Assembly: GCF_020618775.1 (NCBI RefSeq)
Contig: NZ_JAESVB010000001.1
Span: 124,001 to 188,000 of the forward strand
Origin: Acidisoma silvae
GTDB lineage: Bacteria; Pseudomonadota; Alphaproteobacteria; Acetobacterales; Acetobacteraceae
DNA: 64,000 nucleotides
Direction of reading: 5' to 3'
In this document: positions 8,021 to 15,742 of the stretch, one piece after another
How positions within the stretch are numbered: position 1 is the stretch's first letter
Layout: each line of letters begins with the position of its first letter
Notes under the pieces: generated by a model
What the model was told of the DNA's origin: nothing
Database searches by the model: none
What the model saw: the letters and a program-made list of their open reading frames with translations, nothing else
Position numbers and translations under genes: made by a program

Positions 8021-9489
8021 AACTTTTCATCGCTGCCCTCGATACCGAGACCAACACATTCGCCCCATTGCCGACCGGCGCGCAGGCTTTCGCGGAGGGC
8101 TTCGTCGCCCATGGCGATGCGACGAGTCAGCCTGAGAACTACTGCTCGGCGCAGCTTTATGTCTGGCGGTGCCGGGCGGAGGCTTTGGGCTGGGATGTGG
8201 CGGAAAGCCTCTGCGCCTTTGCCGAGCCGGGCGGCATCACGACGCGGCCTGTCTTCGAAGGCTTTCGCGACGAAATTCTGCACGACCTTGAGGTAGCAAA
8301 GCCTGATGTCGTGCTGCTCGCCTTGCATGGCGCCATGGTCGCGGACGGCTATGAGGATTGTGAGGGCGAGATCCTCAGCCGAGTGCGCGCCATCGTCGGC
8401 CCCGATGTGCCAATCGGCGTCGAGCTTGATCTGCATTGCCATCTGACCGATGCCATGGTCCAGGCCGCGACGGTTCTGCTGACCTATAAGGAATATCCGC
8501 ATGTCGATATTCCGGTCCGCGCCGATGACCTGTTCACGCTGATCGCCGATGCCGCTGCCGGGCGCAGCAGGCCGGTGATGGCGGTATATGACTGCCGCAT
8601 GGTCGGCATGTTCCGCCCCACGGCCAAGCCGATGCGCGACTTCGTCGATCATCTGGCGAAAGGCGAAGGGCAGGGCGGCATTCTGTCGCTGTCCCTCATT
8701 CACGGCTTTCCCTGGGCGGATGTTCCTGATGTCGGCGTCAAGCTGCTGGCGGTCGCTGATGGTGACACTGAAAAGGCGGCTGCCGCCGCGCGCCATTACG
8801 GCGAAGCCTTTTTCGCGCTGCGCAAGGAGGTTCTGCCTCATTGCCTGACATGCGATGCGGCTTTGGAAGTGGCGCTGGAACTGGCCGAAGACAAACCGGG
8901 CCTGCCCATCGTCATCGCCGATGTCGCGGATAATCCCGGCGGCGGCGCGCCGGGCGATGCCACGTTTTTTCTGCAAGCCGCTTTGGACCGGCATATCGAG
9001 CGCATCACCATCGGCTATCTATGGGATCCGATGGCCGTGCGCTTCTGTCAGGAGGCGGGGCTTGGCGCCAGCCTGGACCTGCGCATCGGCGGCAAATGCG
9101 GCGTGAGTTCCGGCGCGCCGGTCGATCTGCCTGTCACGATCAAGGCTTTGGCCGATGAGGTCTATCAGCGGTTCGGCGATGCGCCGGTCTCGCTCGGTGC
9201 CTGCGCCTGGGTGGAGAGCCAGGGCATCAATATCATTCTATGCAGTCTGCGCACGCAGAGTTTCCACCCTGAGGCGATGGTGGCGCTGGGGCTTGACCCG
9301 GCAACCCAGCGTATTCTGGTGGTGAAATCGAACCAGCATTTCCATGCCGGTTTCGCGCCGATTGCGGGTGACGTGCTGTACGCCTCGTCACCCGGCGCGC
9401 TGAGCCAGGATTTCGGCCGCATTCCCTATACGCGCCGCTCGCCGCGCTATTGGCCGCGCGACGAGGACCCGTTTTGTCCTGAAGGCTAG
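8017..9489 (+). CDS. M81 family metallopeptidase (MlrC-like)
   Basis: 490-residue protein of the DUF1485/MlrC family, named after a protein of the microcystin degradation cluster and thought to be a zinc hydrolase. The family start is clear (FIAALDTETNTFAPLPTG), as are the metal-site segments HGAMVADGYEDCEGE, ELDLHCHLTD and DVADNPGGGAPGD. The ATG overlaps the ogt stop codon by four bases (ATGA), so it is translated from the repair operon although no link to DNA repair is known. In most alphaproteobacteria these genes sit with transporters and hydantoin-type enzymes, so its natural substrate here is unknown. A family 1 repeat begins on its stop codon. Confidence 0.85.
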   Translation: MKLFIAALDTETNTFAPLPTGAQAFAEGFVAHGDATSQPENYCSAQLYVWRCRAEALGWDVAESLCAFAEPGGITTRPVFEGFRDEILHDLEVAKPDVVLLALHGAMVADGYEDCEGEILSRVRAIVGPDVPIGVELDLHCHLTDAMVQAATVLLTYKEYPHVDIPVRADDLFTLIADAAAGRSRPVMAVYDCRMVGMFRPTAKPMRDFVDHLAKGEGQGGILSLSLIHGFPWADVPDVGVKLLAVADGDTEKAAAAARHYGEAFFALRKEVLPHCLTCDAALEVALELAEDKPGLPIVIADVADNPGGGAPGDATFFLQAALDRHIERITIGYLWDPMAVRFCQEAGLGASLDLRIGGKCGVSSGAPVDLPVTIKALADEVYQRFGDAPVSLGACAWVESQGINIILCSLRTQSFHPEAMVALGLDPATQRILVVKSNQHFHAGFAPIAGDVLYASSPGALSQDFGRIPYTRRSPRYWPRDEDPFCPEG

Positions 9490-9633
9490 ATCGTTTCGGT
9501 TTCAATTGAAGCGCCTTCCTCACCGTCATGCCCGCAAAAGCGGGCATCTTCTACGCTTTGCCGTGACGCCCAAGTAAGAAGATCCCGGCTCAAGGCCGGG
9601 ATGACGTGTTTCAAAGTTGGTTCCAATTCACTC
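9489..9633. repeat. Dispersed ~145-bp inverted-repeat element, family 1, copy B
   Basis: Left end GATCGTTTC (9489-9497) followed by TTCAATTGAAGCG; inner hairpins TGCCCGCAAAAGCGGGCA (around 9529-9546) and ATCCCGGCTCAAGGCCGGGAT (around 9582-9602). The right end, read in reverse complement, is GAGTGAATTGG.... Size and order of parts match copies A and C. It fills the gap between two convergent genes and begins on the stop codon of the M81 gene. Confidence 0.75.
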
Positions 9634-9641
9634 AACAAATC

Positions 9642-10364
9642 CTAAACCAGCAGGCCGCCGCCATCGGCGACCAGCACATGGCCGGTCGTGAATCCGGCCT
9701 GCATCAGGAACAGATAGGCTTCCGCCAATTCGCCCGGCTCGCCGACGCGGCCGACCGGCAGCTTGGCGCCGACGGAGGTGAACAGCGCCTCGCGGTCGGC
9801 TTCGGGAATATCCCGCCATAGCGGCGTGCGGATGAAGCCGGGCGAGACGAGATTGACGCGCGTGGGGGCCAGTTCCACAGCCAGTGCCCGCGTCAGCCCC
9901 TCCATGCCGGCGCAGATGCTGGCGCCCATGGCCCAACCGCCCTGCGGCGGACGGGCGCCCGCGATGCCGGAGCTGAAGACGATCGACCCACCCGGCCGGA
10001 TGCGGGGTGCTGCATGTTTGGCAGCGGCGATGGCACCCCAGAAACGGGTTTCCATGAAGCGGCGCGCGGCCGTGAGCTCCATCTCGGCAATCGCGCCCAG
10101 CATCAGGCTTTCACCGGCCGTATAGGCCAGGTGATCCAACGTACCGATCTGCTCGAACAGGCCAGCGACGGCGGCCTCGTCGGTCAAATCGACCGCATGG
10201 CCTGCGGCGGCAGCGGGCAGACGAGCCAGAGCCGCGTCCAGATTGGCCTGGGCGCGGGAAACGATAATCGGGCGGCCGCCAGCCGCCGCCACGCCTTCAG
10301 CGATGGCGAAACCGATACCCGATGTTCCGCCCAGCACGACCACGGTTTTGTCTTGCAACGTCAT
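9642..10364 (-). CDS. SDR-family oxidoreductase lacking the YxxxK catalytic pair
   Basis: 240-residue short-chain dehydrogenase/reductase fold. The nucleotide site is GGTSGIG (12-18) and the serine region is VFSSGIAG (129-136), but the position where the catalytic tyrosine and lysine should follow reads WAMGASICAG: residue 145 is Ala and 149 is Ser. The C-terminal RVNLVSPGFIRTP is normal. A subgroup of SDR proteins has this change, and such members may bind NAD(P) without classical dehydrogenase chemistry. The gene is divergent from a LysR regulator that probably controls it. Start is the ATG at 10362-10364. Confidence 0.82.
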   Translation of the reverse strand: MTLQDKTVVVLGGTSGIGFAIAEGVAAAGGRPIIVSRAQANLDAALARLPAAAAGHAVDLTDEAAVAGLFEQIGTLDHLAYTAGESLMLGAIAEMELTAARRFMETRFWGAIAAAKHAAPRIRPGGSIVFSSGIAGARPPQGGWAMGASICAGMEGLTRALAVELAPTRVNLVSPGFIRTPLWRDIPEADREALFTSVGAKLPVGRVGEPGELAEAYLFLMQAGFTTGHVLVADGGGLLV

Positions 10365-10435
10365 TGTCTGTCCCTTTTGGCGGTGAACCCGCCGTGAGAC
10401 GGGTTTTAGGGGCTGGACATTGCATGACGTTAGCG

Positions 10436-10457
10436 CATCTTCGTCAGCCTAAAGATG
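10436..10457. promoter_or_regulatory. Candidate LysR operator
   Basis: CATCTT (10436-10441) and AAGATG (10452-10457) form an inverted repeat with a 10-base centre in the 106-base divergent gap between the SDR and LysR genes. LysR-type regulators commonly bind such short interrupted dyads in divergent promoters. It lies closer to the regulator start, as an autoregulatory site would. No further support is visible. Confidence 0.35.
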
Positions 10458-10470
10458 ACTGTAAATCACG

Positions 10471-11418
10471 ATGAATTTTGATGGCCGTCTGCTGAGCGGC
10501 GTCGGCACGCTGATGGCGGTGGCAGAGACCGGCAGTTTCGCCCGCGCGGCGGAGGTCTTGGGACTGACGCCCTCCGGCGTCAGCCGCGCCATCGGCCGGC
10601 TGGAAGCGCGGCTGGATTTACGCCTGTTCGATCGCAATCCCCGTGCGACGTCGCTGACCGCCGCCGGGCGACGCCTTGTCGCGGACCTCGCGCCCTTGGT
10701 GGCAGCGATGGAGGAAGCGACGCGCGCGGCAGCCGGGGAGGCGCAGGCGGTGCAGGGGCGGCTGCGCATCAATTGCGACCCGTGGTTCGCCTCTCTGCTT
10801 CTGGTGCCGCATTTGCAGGCTTTTCTGGATGCCTATCCCAGGCTGGAACTGGATGTCGTCGTGCGGGACCGGCTGGGCGATCTCGTCTCAGACGGTTTTG
10901 ACGCGGCGGTGCGCTTCGGGGAGCCTGAGCCATCCGGCCTCATCACCCGCAAACTTTTGGAAACGCGCATCATGACCTGCGCGGCGCCATCCTATATCGC
11001 GCGCTACGGCCGGCCCGCGCATCCCGAGGATCTCGGCACCCCTGCCCATGAATGCCTGCTGTTCCGCGACCCTGTCACCGGCCGGCCCTTCGAATGGGAA
11101 TTTCACCGCGACGGCGGCATTCTGCCCGTGAAAGTCCATGGGCGGCTTATTCTGGATGATGCGACAACGGCAGTCTCCGCCTGCCTGGCTGGGCTGGGCA
11201 TCGCGCAGCCGATGATGCTGGGCATGGGCCCACTTCTGGACAGCGGCCGGCTGATCGAGCTTTTTCCGGACTGGAACGAGGAGCGCTTTCCGCTCCATGT
11301 CTATCATCCGTCGCGCCACCGGCCGCCGGCCAAGGTGCGCGCCTTCCTCGATTTTGTGTCATCCACCGTGGTTGGCGATTCCTTGGAGGTGCCGCTCGCG
11401 GCCAGTGTGAGGCGGTAA
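10471..11418 (+). CDS. LysR-family transcriptional regulator
   Basis: 315-residue regulator with the N-terminal winged helix-turn-helix (residues 5-64; SFARAAEVLGLTPSGVSRAI) and a C-terminal periplasmic-binding-protein-like sensor (about 90-300). It is transcribed away from the SDR gene at 9642-10364, the usual arrangement for a LysR protein and its target. The effector is unknown; the linked SDR suggests a small aromatic, sugar or alcohol-type ligand only in the most general way. Downstream lies the AT-richer island, so this gene marks the end of the ordinary sequence. Confidence 0.9.
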   Translation: MNFDGRLLSGVGTLMAVAETGSFARAAEVLGLTPSGVSRAIGRLEARLDLRLFDRNPRATSLTAAGRRLVADLAPLVAAMEEATRAAAGEAQAVQGRLRINCDPWFASLLLVPHLQAFLDAYPRLELDVVVRDRLGDLVSDGFDAAVRFGEPEPSGLITRKLLETRIMTCAAPSYIARYGRPAHPEDLGTPAHECLLFRDPVTGRPFEWEFHRDGGILPVKVHGRLILDDATTAVSACLAGLGIAQPMMLGMGPLLDSGRLIELFPDWNEERFPLHVYHPSRHRPPAKVRAFLDFVSSTVVGDSLEVPLAASVRR

Positions 11419-11676
11419 GTGACAGTCCAAGTGATCAGGTGATTGTCCGAGACGGGGGGGGGAAGCGGAATTACGGCTTATAAGCACAAATGAGCCCGAG
11501 CGGACCTAGAAGCCTTTATACTTTCGATCAGACAATGCCGGAACACCAGGTTGAATTGGGTTTTCCGCAGAACAGACGCCTTATCACCTCTGAATGCCTG
11601 AGTTAAATCATTTGAGCACTATGAACATGCCGTTTCAGCCGCAAATTCCCGTTGATTTTATTGAGGAAGTCTGGAA
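11419..11676. other. Intergenic edge of an AT-richer island
   Basis: 258 bases without a convincing long gene. It contains a run of nine G at 11454-11462 and then a clear drop in GC and loss of the local codon style. Short open stretches are present (for example MPEHQVELGFPQNRR from 11535), none long enough to call apart from the leader ORF at 11621. No integrase site, tRNA end or insertion sequence is visible at this edge. Confidence 0.5.
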
Positions 11677-11680
11677 ATGA
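11621..11680 (+). CDS. Possible 19-residue leader peptide, coupled to the next gene
   Basis: ATG at 11621 opens a 19-codon frame, MNMPFQPQIPVDFIEEVWK, whose stop TGA overlaps the ATG of the 251-residue gene as ATGA (11677-11680). The ribosome-binding site of the larger gene (GAGGA, 11663-11667) lies inside this frame. Its own start has only a weak GAG upstream. It may be a translated leader, or the worn end of a longer upstream gene. Evidence is positional only. Confidence 0.3.
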   Translation: MNMPFQPQIPVDFIEEVWK

Positions 11681-12432
11681 GTGCCGAGGATAATATTGAA
11701 AGCAAAGGCCTCAAATCGGTGCTCGATCAGGAGAGTGAAATAGCTTCTGAAAAGCCTCGGCGTTTCATATCCGGTAAAGGTGAGCACTTCGCAGGCGGCA
11801 CATTTCGGACCTCCACTATAGATTCTGATGGCTCAGAAACGATGATGATTGGCATTTCATTGTCTCCACATCAACGTGAAGAGATACGCGATAAGGATAT
11901 GCTCAAACGTCGTGCCAGCGCTCTTCTCGCGCCCGCGCTGGTCGATGAACGTCCATTTACAGCAAGAATTAATGGACTGTTCTTACAGCCAAAATCGGCG
12001 CTAGATGTTATCGAAAATCTAAAGCGGGCTTTCGAAAGCAAGCTCATTTTCGAAGACGCATTTTTCGTCGATGATCATATTAAGGCGATATCGGGAGCGA
12101 CCAAGGTTCCCTGGATGAGCGCTTCACCGGGAAAATTTCGTGCTCTGCCGTCCGGCCTCGAGGAAACTTTCGAACACCAAACGGAGCCCTTACTGGGGTA
12201 TAAGCGTATCAGGTTCGACATAGGTAAGTGGACGAGACTGCCAGACAATATCGAAGCCAGATCTCGTTTGCATTTTCCAGAGCCACACAATAGCTATGAC
12301 GTTGCAACTTTGGAGAATCTCTTCGGAAAACCTGGAGAGTATGTCCAGGATTATTCAATGCTGCCAAGATGGTCGAATGAACCCGTCACTCATCTAAACG
12401 GGAACAAAGATATATTAAGGTTCCCGTTGTAG
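11677..12432 (+). CDS. Hypothetical protein, AT-rich island
   Basis: 251-residue protein I do not recognise. No signal peptide or membrane segment is visible; the N-terminal third is polar and charged (SKGLKSVLDQESEIASEKPR), and the C-terminal half contains several aromatic and proline-rich turns (WMSASPGKFRALPSG; HFPEPHNSYDVATLENLFG). It has a good ribosome-binding site (GAGGA, 9 bases before ATG) and overlaps a short leader ORF by four bases. Codon use is richer in A and T than the flanking genes, which suggests recent acquisition. It could be an immunity-type or phage-derived protein, but nothing in the sequence proves that. Confidence 0.6.
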   Translation: MSAEDNIESKGLKSVLDQESEIASEKPRRFISGKGEHFAGGTFRTSTIDSDGSETMMIGISLSPHQREEIRDKDMLKRRASALLAPALVDERPFTARINGLFLQPKSALDVIENLKRAFESKLIFEDAFFVDDHIKAISGATKVPWMSASPGKFRALPSGLEETFEHQTEPLLGYKRIRFDIGKWTRLPDNIEARSRLHFPEPHNSYDVATLENLFGKPGEYVQDYSMLPRWSNEPVTHLNGNKDILRFPL

Positions 12433-12455
12433 CTGCCATCATAGGACGTGTTATG

Positions 12456-12761
12456 TTAGATGGTTAATCCGGAAGTTTCCTTTCGTGGTCGGGTTACTTC
12501 AGGATTAATGTAACTCTTACATTCGTAAGTGCGAATGGCATCTATAATGGGAAGTTTAATAAGATTTATTTTTGACGAGCCAGGTAGTTTCTGGACGGTC
12601 GCGCTGAAGACGCGGCCAAACGGCACTATCAGTGAATGCCGCTTTGAAGGCGAGCTAAGCCAGGCAATTCGATAGTCAATATCGATACTATTGCGATTGT
12701 CATTCTTCAGCACCTGCACCATTTCCGATCTTGGAGCATTCAGATATCCCATCAGAAGCAA
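12456..12761 (-). CDS. Doubtful hypothetical ORF
   Basis: A 101-codon frame on the minus strand inside the AT-richer island. The product would be basic and polar (NDNRNSIDIDYRIAWLSSPS...), without membrane segments or a known motif. No strong ribosome-binding site precedes the ATG at 12761. It is listed because the 428 bases between 12433 and 12860 otherwise hold no gene and this is the only sizeable frame in them; it may well be noise. Nothing else was seen in that stretch apart from short AT-rich dyads. Confidence 0.2.
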   Translation of the reverse strand: MLLMGYLNAPRSEMVQVLKNDNRNSIDIDYRIAWLSSPSKRHSLIVPFGRVFSATVQKLPGSSKINLIKLPIIDAIRTYECKSYINPEVTRPRKETSGLTI

Positions 12762-12860
12762 AGTCGGGTCGATTTCAGTTTACAGCTTTCATAAAGCTGC
12801 TGCATGCGGAATAATTGCCCTCAATTAGCGGCCGCATCAGCGCGGCCTGAGCGAAGGCCT

Positions 12861-13430
12861 ATGCTGGATAATGATTGGTACTTACCCGAGGAGATGGATC
12901 AGCCACATCCACGATCTTATAGCTCAACGCTCGAATGGCGGACAGCGATCCAGTCGGCTTTTTGGATTTTTGCTACTCCCGTTTTTTTCATTGGAATTGT
13001 GATAGCTTATCTTTTTTATGAAAACACCGGATCCAGTGACTGGAGTCAGTATGCTCAGATCCTCATGACCGGCGGTCTGCTCGGAATCGCTTTTTCATTC
13101 CCTTATTTGGCGGTGATTGGCCTTAGGTATAGAAAAGAAGTTCGTTTGATGAAGTGGGGCACCTTGGCACCTGCAAAGATAATCGAAGAAAATGAAATCA
13201 GCAGTCGCTATGGCAAGTCATTGCGCCTTGTGTATCAGTTCCGAGACCGCGACGGCGGGCTTGAAGAGAATACTTGCAGCGGACTTCCGGTAATGAGCAC
13301 TTTTTCCCCCGGGTATATAGATCCATTGATGCTGACAATCCGAGCCAACCCCTTAGTGCTCTACGACCCTGGTGATTCATCACGAAATTTGCTTTACCCT
13401 CCTAAATTCGTGGCGGCGGTCCTCAAGTAG
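12861..13430 (+). CDS. Putative two-TM membrane protein, DUF3592-like
   Basis: 189 residues from the ATG at 12861 (the frame is open back to 12804, but MLDNDWYLPEEM is the more natural start). Two hydrophobic helices are visible, FWIFATPVFFIGIVIAYLF and MTGGLLGIAFSFPYLAVIGL, followed by a soluble domain with a basic stretch RYRKEVRLMKWGT and a C-terminal VLYDPGDSSRNLLYP. The order (helices, then a small beta-rich domain ending in a YDPxxPxR-type motif) resembles DUF3592 proteins, whose function is unknown. It lies in the AT-richer island and has codon use unlike the flanks. Confidence 0.6.
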   Translation: MLDNDWYLPEEMDQPHPRSYSSTLEWRTAIQSAFWIFATPVFFIGIVIAYLFYENTGSSDWSQYAQILMTGGLLGIAFSFPYLAVIGLRYRKEVRLMKWGTLAPAKIIEENEISSRYGKSLRLVYQFRDRDGGLEENTCSGLPVMSTFSPGYIDPLMLTIRANPLVLYDPGDSSRNLLYPPKFVAAVLK

Positions 13431-13516
13431 AAGGTCAGAACATTAGAAAACTGCTAGGTCCGCTATTAATTAGGTAAGCGCGACTTCTGACTGTCTCACT
13501 TGGGTCGCAAGACGAC

Positions 13517-13858
13517 CTAATCATCGGAACGCGCGGTGCTGAGTTCGTGAAAAAATTTGCCTCGTGGCGGCGTTTCAAAGATGTCATCTTTTAAAGCCAT
13601 ATACTCAGCCATGTAATCTCGTCTCCCATGGACGAGGACGGCGTCAAGGCTGACCCAACGTTCAATCAGGGTAAAGGATTGGAGATCATTTTTATCCTGA
13701 AATATCCGGAATTCGTAGCAATCCGGATTTGCACGAGTTGGTTCGGCTATCGCCTCAAGCGCATGTCGGGCAGAGTCGACTTTATCGGGACGAGCGCGCG
13801 GCGTCACGATCACGATAAAGGATTTGTTGCCGCCGGTGTCGTTTGTATCAGCACTCAA
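13517..13858 (-). CDS. Antibiotic biosynthesis monooxygenase (ABM/YgiN-like) domain protein
   Basis: 113 residues when started at TTG 13858, which sits 7 bases after GAGGAG; the longer frame to 13942 adds 28 residues with no ribosome-binding site. The sequence has the ABM pattern: a first beta strand FIVIVTPRARPDKVD, a helix ARHALEAIAEPTRANPDC with YEFRIFQDKND, and FTLIERWVSLDAVLVHG, which contains the conserved ERW. Such small dimeric proteins act as quinol oxygenases, heme- or aldehyde-modifying enzymes. It points leftward at the right edge of the AT-richer island and is convergent with the membrane-protein gene. Confidence 0.72.
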   Translation of the reverse strand: MSADTNDTGGNKSFIVIVTPRARPDKVDSARHALEAIAEPTRANPDCYEFRIFQDKNDLQSFTLIERWVSLDAVLVHGRRDYMAEYMALKDDIFETPPRGKFFHELSTARSDD

Positions 13859-13986
13859 AGCACATCTCCTCAGGTTAACCTCCAGCCGCGATTCTACAAG
13901 ACAATGTTCATCTGGAAAGAGTCGGCTTTTTAACCGCGGCAATCAGGGTTTAACGGTCCGCTTGGGGTCGATTTCTGACGGTGTGA

Positions 13987-14928
13987 CTAACCGGTGATTT
14001 GAAACATCCCTTGGCGCTTCAGCCAGGCCTGATACCAGCCGGGCCATAGTCCGGTGTCGCTGCCGGTTCTGCCCATGTCGAAACCATGGCCGCCGGTGCG
14101 CAGCAGATGCCGCTCCACCGGCACGCCGGCAGCGTCGCAGGCCTGCTGCATGATCTGCGAATTTTCCGGGTTGGAAATCGGGTCGTCCTGAGCCTGAACC
14201 ATAAAGACCGGCGGACAGTCACGCCGCACGCCGGTCTGCACGGACCATTCGGCCCGCGCCGCCTGCGTCGGGTTATCGCCGATCAGAACGCGTCGCGTCG
14301 ACGTGCCGTCATAGGGCGGGTCGAGCGTGATGATCGGATAGATCAGCGCGGCATTGTTCGGCCGGGCTGAGAGCCGGTCGGCTTGGTCCACCGGCGCATA
14401 GGTTTCGTCACCAAACCGCGTCGCGGCCATGCCCATCAAATGGCCGCCGGAGGAGAAGCCCAGAACGCCGACCCGGCCGTTCAGGCCAAGACCAACACTG
14501 GCGGCGCGAATGACGCGTATCGCCCGCTGCGCATCCTGCAATGGCGCGTCGGGTCCGGCCGACCATCCTTCATCCGGCAGGCGATAGAGCAGGGCGAAAG
14601 CGGTGATGCCGCGCGCCGCCAGCCAATGCGCGGCGGGCGCGCCCTCCGTTCCCATTTCGATATGCCGGTAGCCGCCGCCGGCCGCGATCAAAACGGCGGC
14701 GCCATTGGGATTTTCCGGGCGATAGAGGCGCAGATGCGGTGTCGCGATATGGCTGATGGCGCCGCGCGCGCTGACACGCTCTGGCCCTGAAGGGCCAGAG
14801 CCGCCCGGCGGCATGCCAGGCCAAACCGGTATGATCTCACGTCCGCCAGCGGCGCGAACGGGGGCGGGGCAGTTGACCGCTGCCGTCAGCCCAGCCAGCA
14901 TCACGCGGCGCGTCAACCTGGCCGCCAT
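13987..14928 (-). CDS. Exported alpha/beta hydrolase (esterase, BD-FAE-like)
   Basis: 313-residue serine hydrolase with a twin-arginine-style signal (LTRRVMLAGLTAAVNCPAPVRA). The oxyanion region is AAGGGYRHIEMG, the nucleophile elbow is GFSSGGH, and the C-terminal acid/His are in the QAQDDPIS and TGGHGFDMG segments. Proteins of this type deacylate sugars or hemicellulose side chains. It shares a 1-base TGATG junction with the GntR gene upstream and lies beside uxaC, so it could free uronic acid units from esterified plant polymers outside the cytoplasm; that is inference from context. Confidence 0.85.
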   Translation of the reverse strand: MAARLTRRVMLAGLTAAVNCPAPVRAAGGREIIPVWPGMPPGGSGPSGPERVSARGAISHIATPHLRLYRPENPNGAAVLIAAGGGYRHIEMGTEGAPAAHWLAARGITAFALLYRLPDEGWSAGPDAPLQDAQRAIRVIRAASVGLGLNGRVGVLGFSSGGHLMGMAATRFGDETYAPVDQADRLSARPNNAALIYPIITLDPPYDGTSTRRVLIGDNPTQAARAEWSVQTGVRRDCPPVFMVQAQDDPISNPENSQIMQQACDAAGVPVERHLLRTGGHGFDMGRTGSDTGLWPGWYQAWLKRQGMFQITG

Positions 14929-15653
14929 CAGGTGAAATAGGCCGGAAATTCGCCGCGCAGCCGGGCCAGATCGGGGATGACCCTGTGCAGATGCACTGTC
15001 ATCGCGGTTTGCGCACTGGCCGCGTCCCCGGCGGCAATCGCATCGCGAATGGCGCGATGCTCGGCCACCACTTGCGCCATGCGGCCTGGCGCCGGCAGCG
15101 TCAGCATCCTGGTGCGGTCGATCTGGGCTTTCACCTGCTTGACCAGGGTCCAGAGGCCGGGGCGTTCCGCGATCAGGCCGATCGTTTCATGGAAAAGCTC
15201 GTCGGCATCATGAAACGGCATCATATCGCCGGCCTCTGCCAGTATGGATTGCCGCGCCAGAATTTTGTCCAGCCGGGCAATATCGGTTGGGTGAGCCGAG
15301 GCGGTGGCACGCTTGACGGCCAGGCATTCCAAAGCCTGCCGGATATCCAGCACTTCCGGGATCGCATCGGCCTTGATGCGGGAGACGAAGGTACCGGATT
15401 GCGGAAAGATATCCACCAGCCCGTCTTCGGCCAGGCGAATCAGCGCCTCGCGCACCGGCGTGCGGCTGACGGAGAACTCGGCACTCAGCACCTTGTCCTG
15501 CAAGGCGGTTCCGGGCGCCAGGTCGTTGCGCAGGATCGCCGCATGCAACTGCCGATAGATCGCGACGGCCGCTGTCACGCGTGGCGCCTGTGGCGTCGTC
15601 GCAATCGCCTCGGTCACGGCGGGTGGCAGCGTCTGGTCGGCGTTACTTGACAT
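14928..15653 (-). CDS. GntR-family regulator with FCD domain
   Basis: 241 residues: winged helix-turn-helix at about 28-95 (ALQDKVLSAEFSVSRTPVREALIRLAE in two parts) and an all-helical FCD ligand domain at about 105-230, including the metal-binding His positions in FHDADELFHE and AEHRAI. FCD proteins repress uptake and breakdown of organic acids, typically uronates. It diverges from uxaC, with a palindrome in the shared promoter. No Shine-Dalgarno is visible in the 20 bases before its ATG, and a TATA-like palindrome ends three bases from it, so the message may be leaderless. Confidence 0.9.
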   Translation of the reverse strand: MSSNADQTLPPAVTEAIATTPQAPRVTAAVAIYRQLHAAILRNDLAPGTALQDKVLSAEFSVSRTPVREALIRLAEDGLVDIFPQSGTFVSRIKADAIPEVLDIRQALECLAVKRATASAHPTDIARLDKILARQSILAEAGDMMPFHDADELFHETIGLIAERPGLWTLVKQVKAQIDRTRMLTLPAPGRMAQVVAEHRAIRDAIAAGDAASAQTAMTVHLHRVIPDLARLRGEFPAYFT

Positions 15654-15665
15654 ACTGATATATCA
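15647..15665. promoter_or_regulatory. uxaC promoter -35 and GntR operator palindrome
   Basis: TTGACA at 15647-15652 is a perfect -35 for rightward transcription toward uxaC; the -10 seventeen bases on (about CAATCT, 15670) is weak. TGATATATCA at 15656-15665 is a perfect 10-bp palindrome lying in the spacer, well placed for repression by the adjacent FCD-type GntR protein and for autorepression. The roles are inferred from position. Confidence 0.55.
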
Positions 15666-15742
15666 ATTTCAATCTTTCCTTCGAAAGAAGAGAGCGTCGC
15701 GAAAGCGCCCTCCGGCAGCAGATAAATCGGGACCACGCGACG

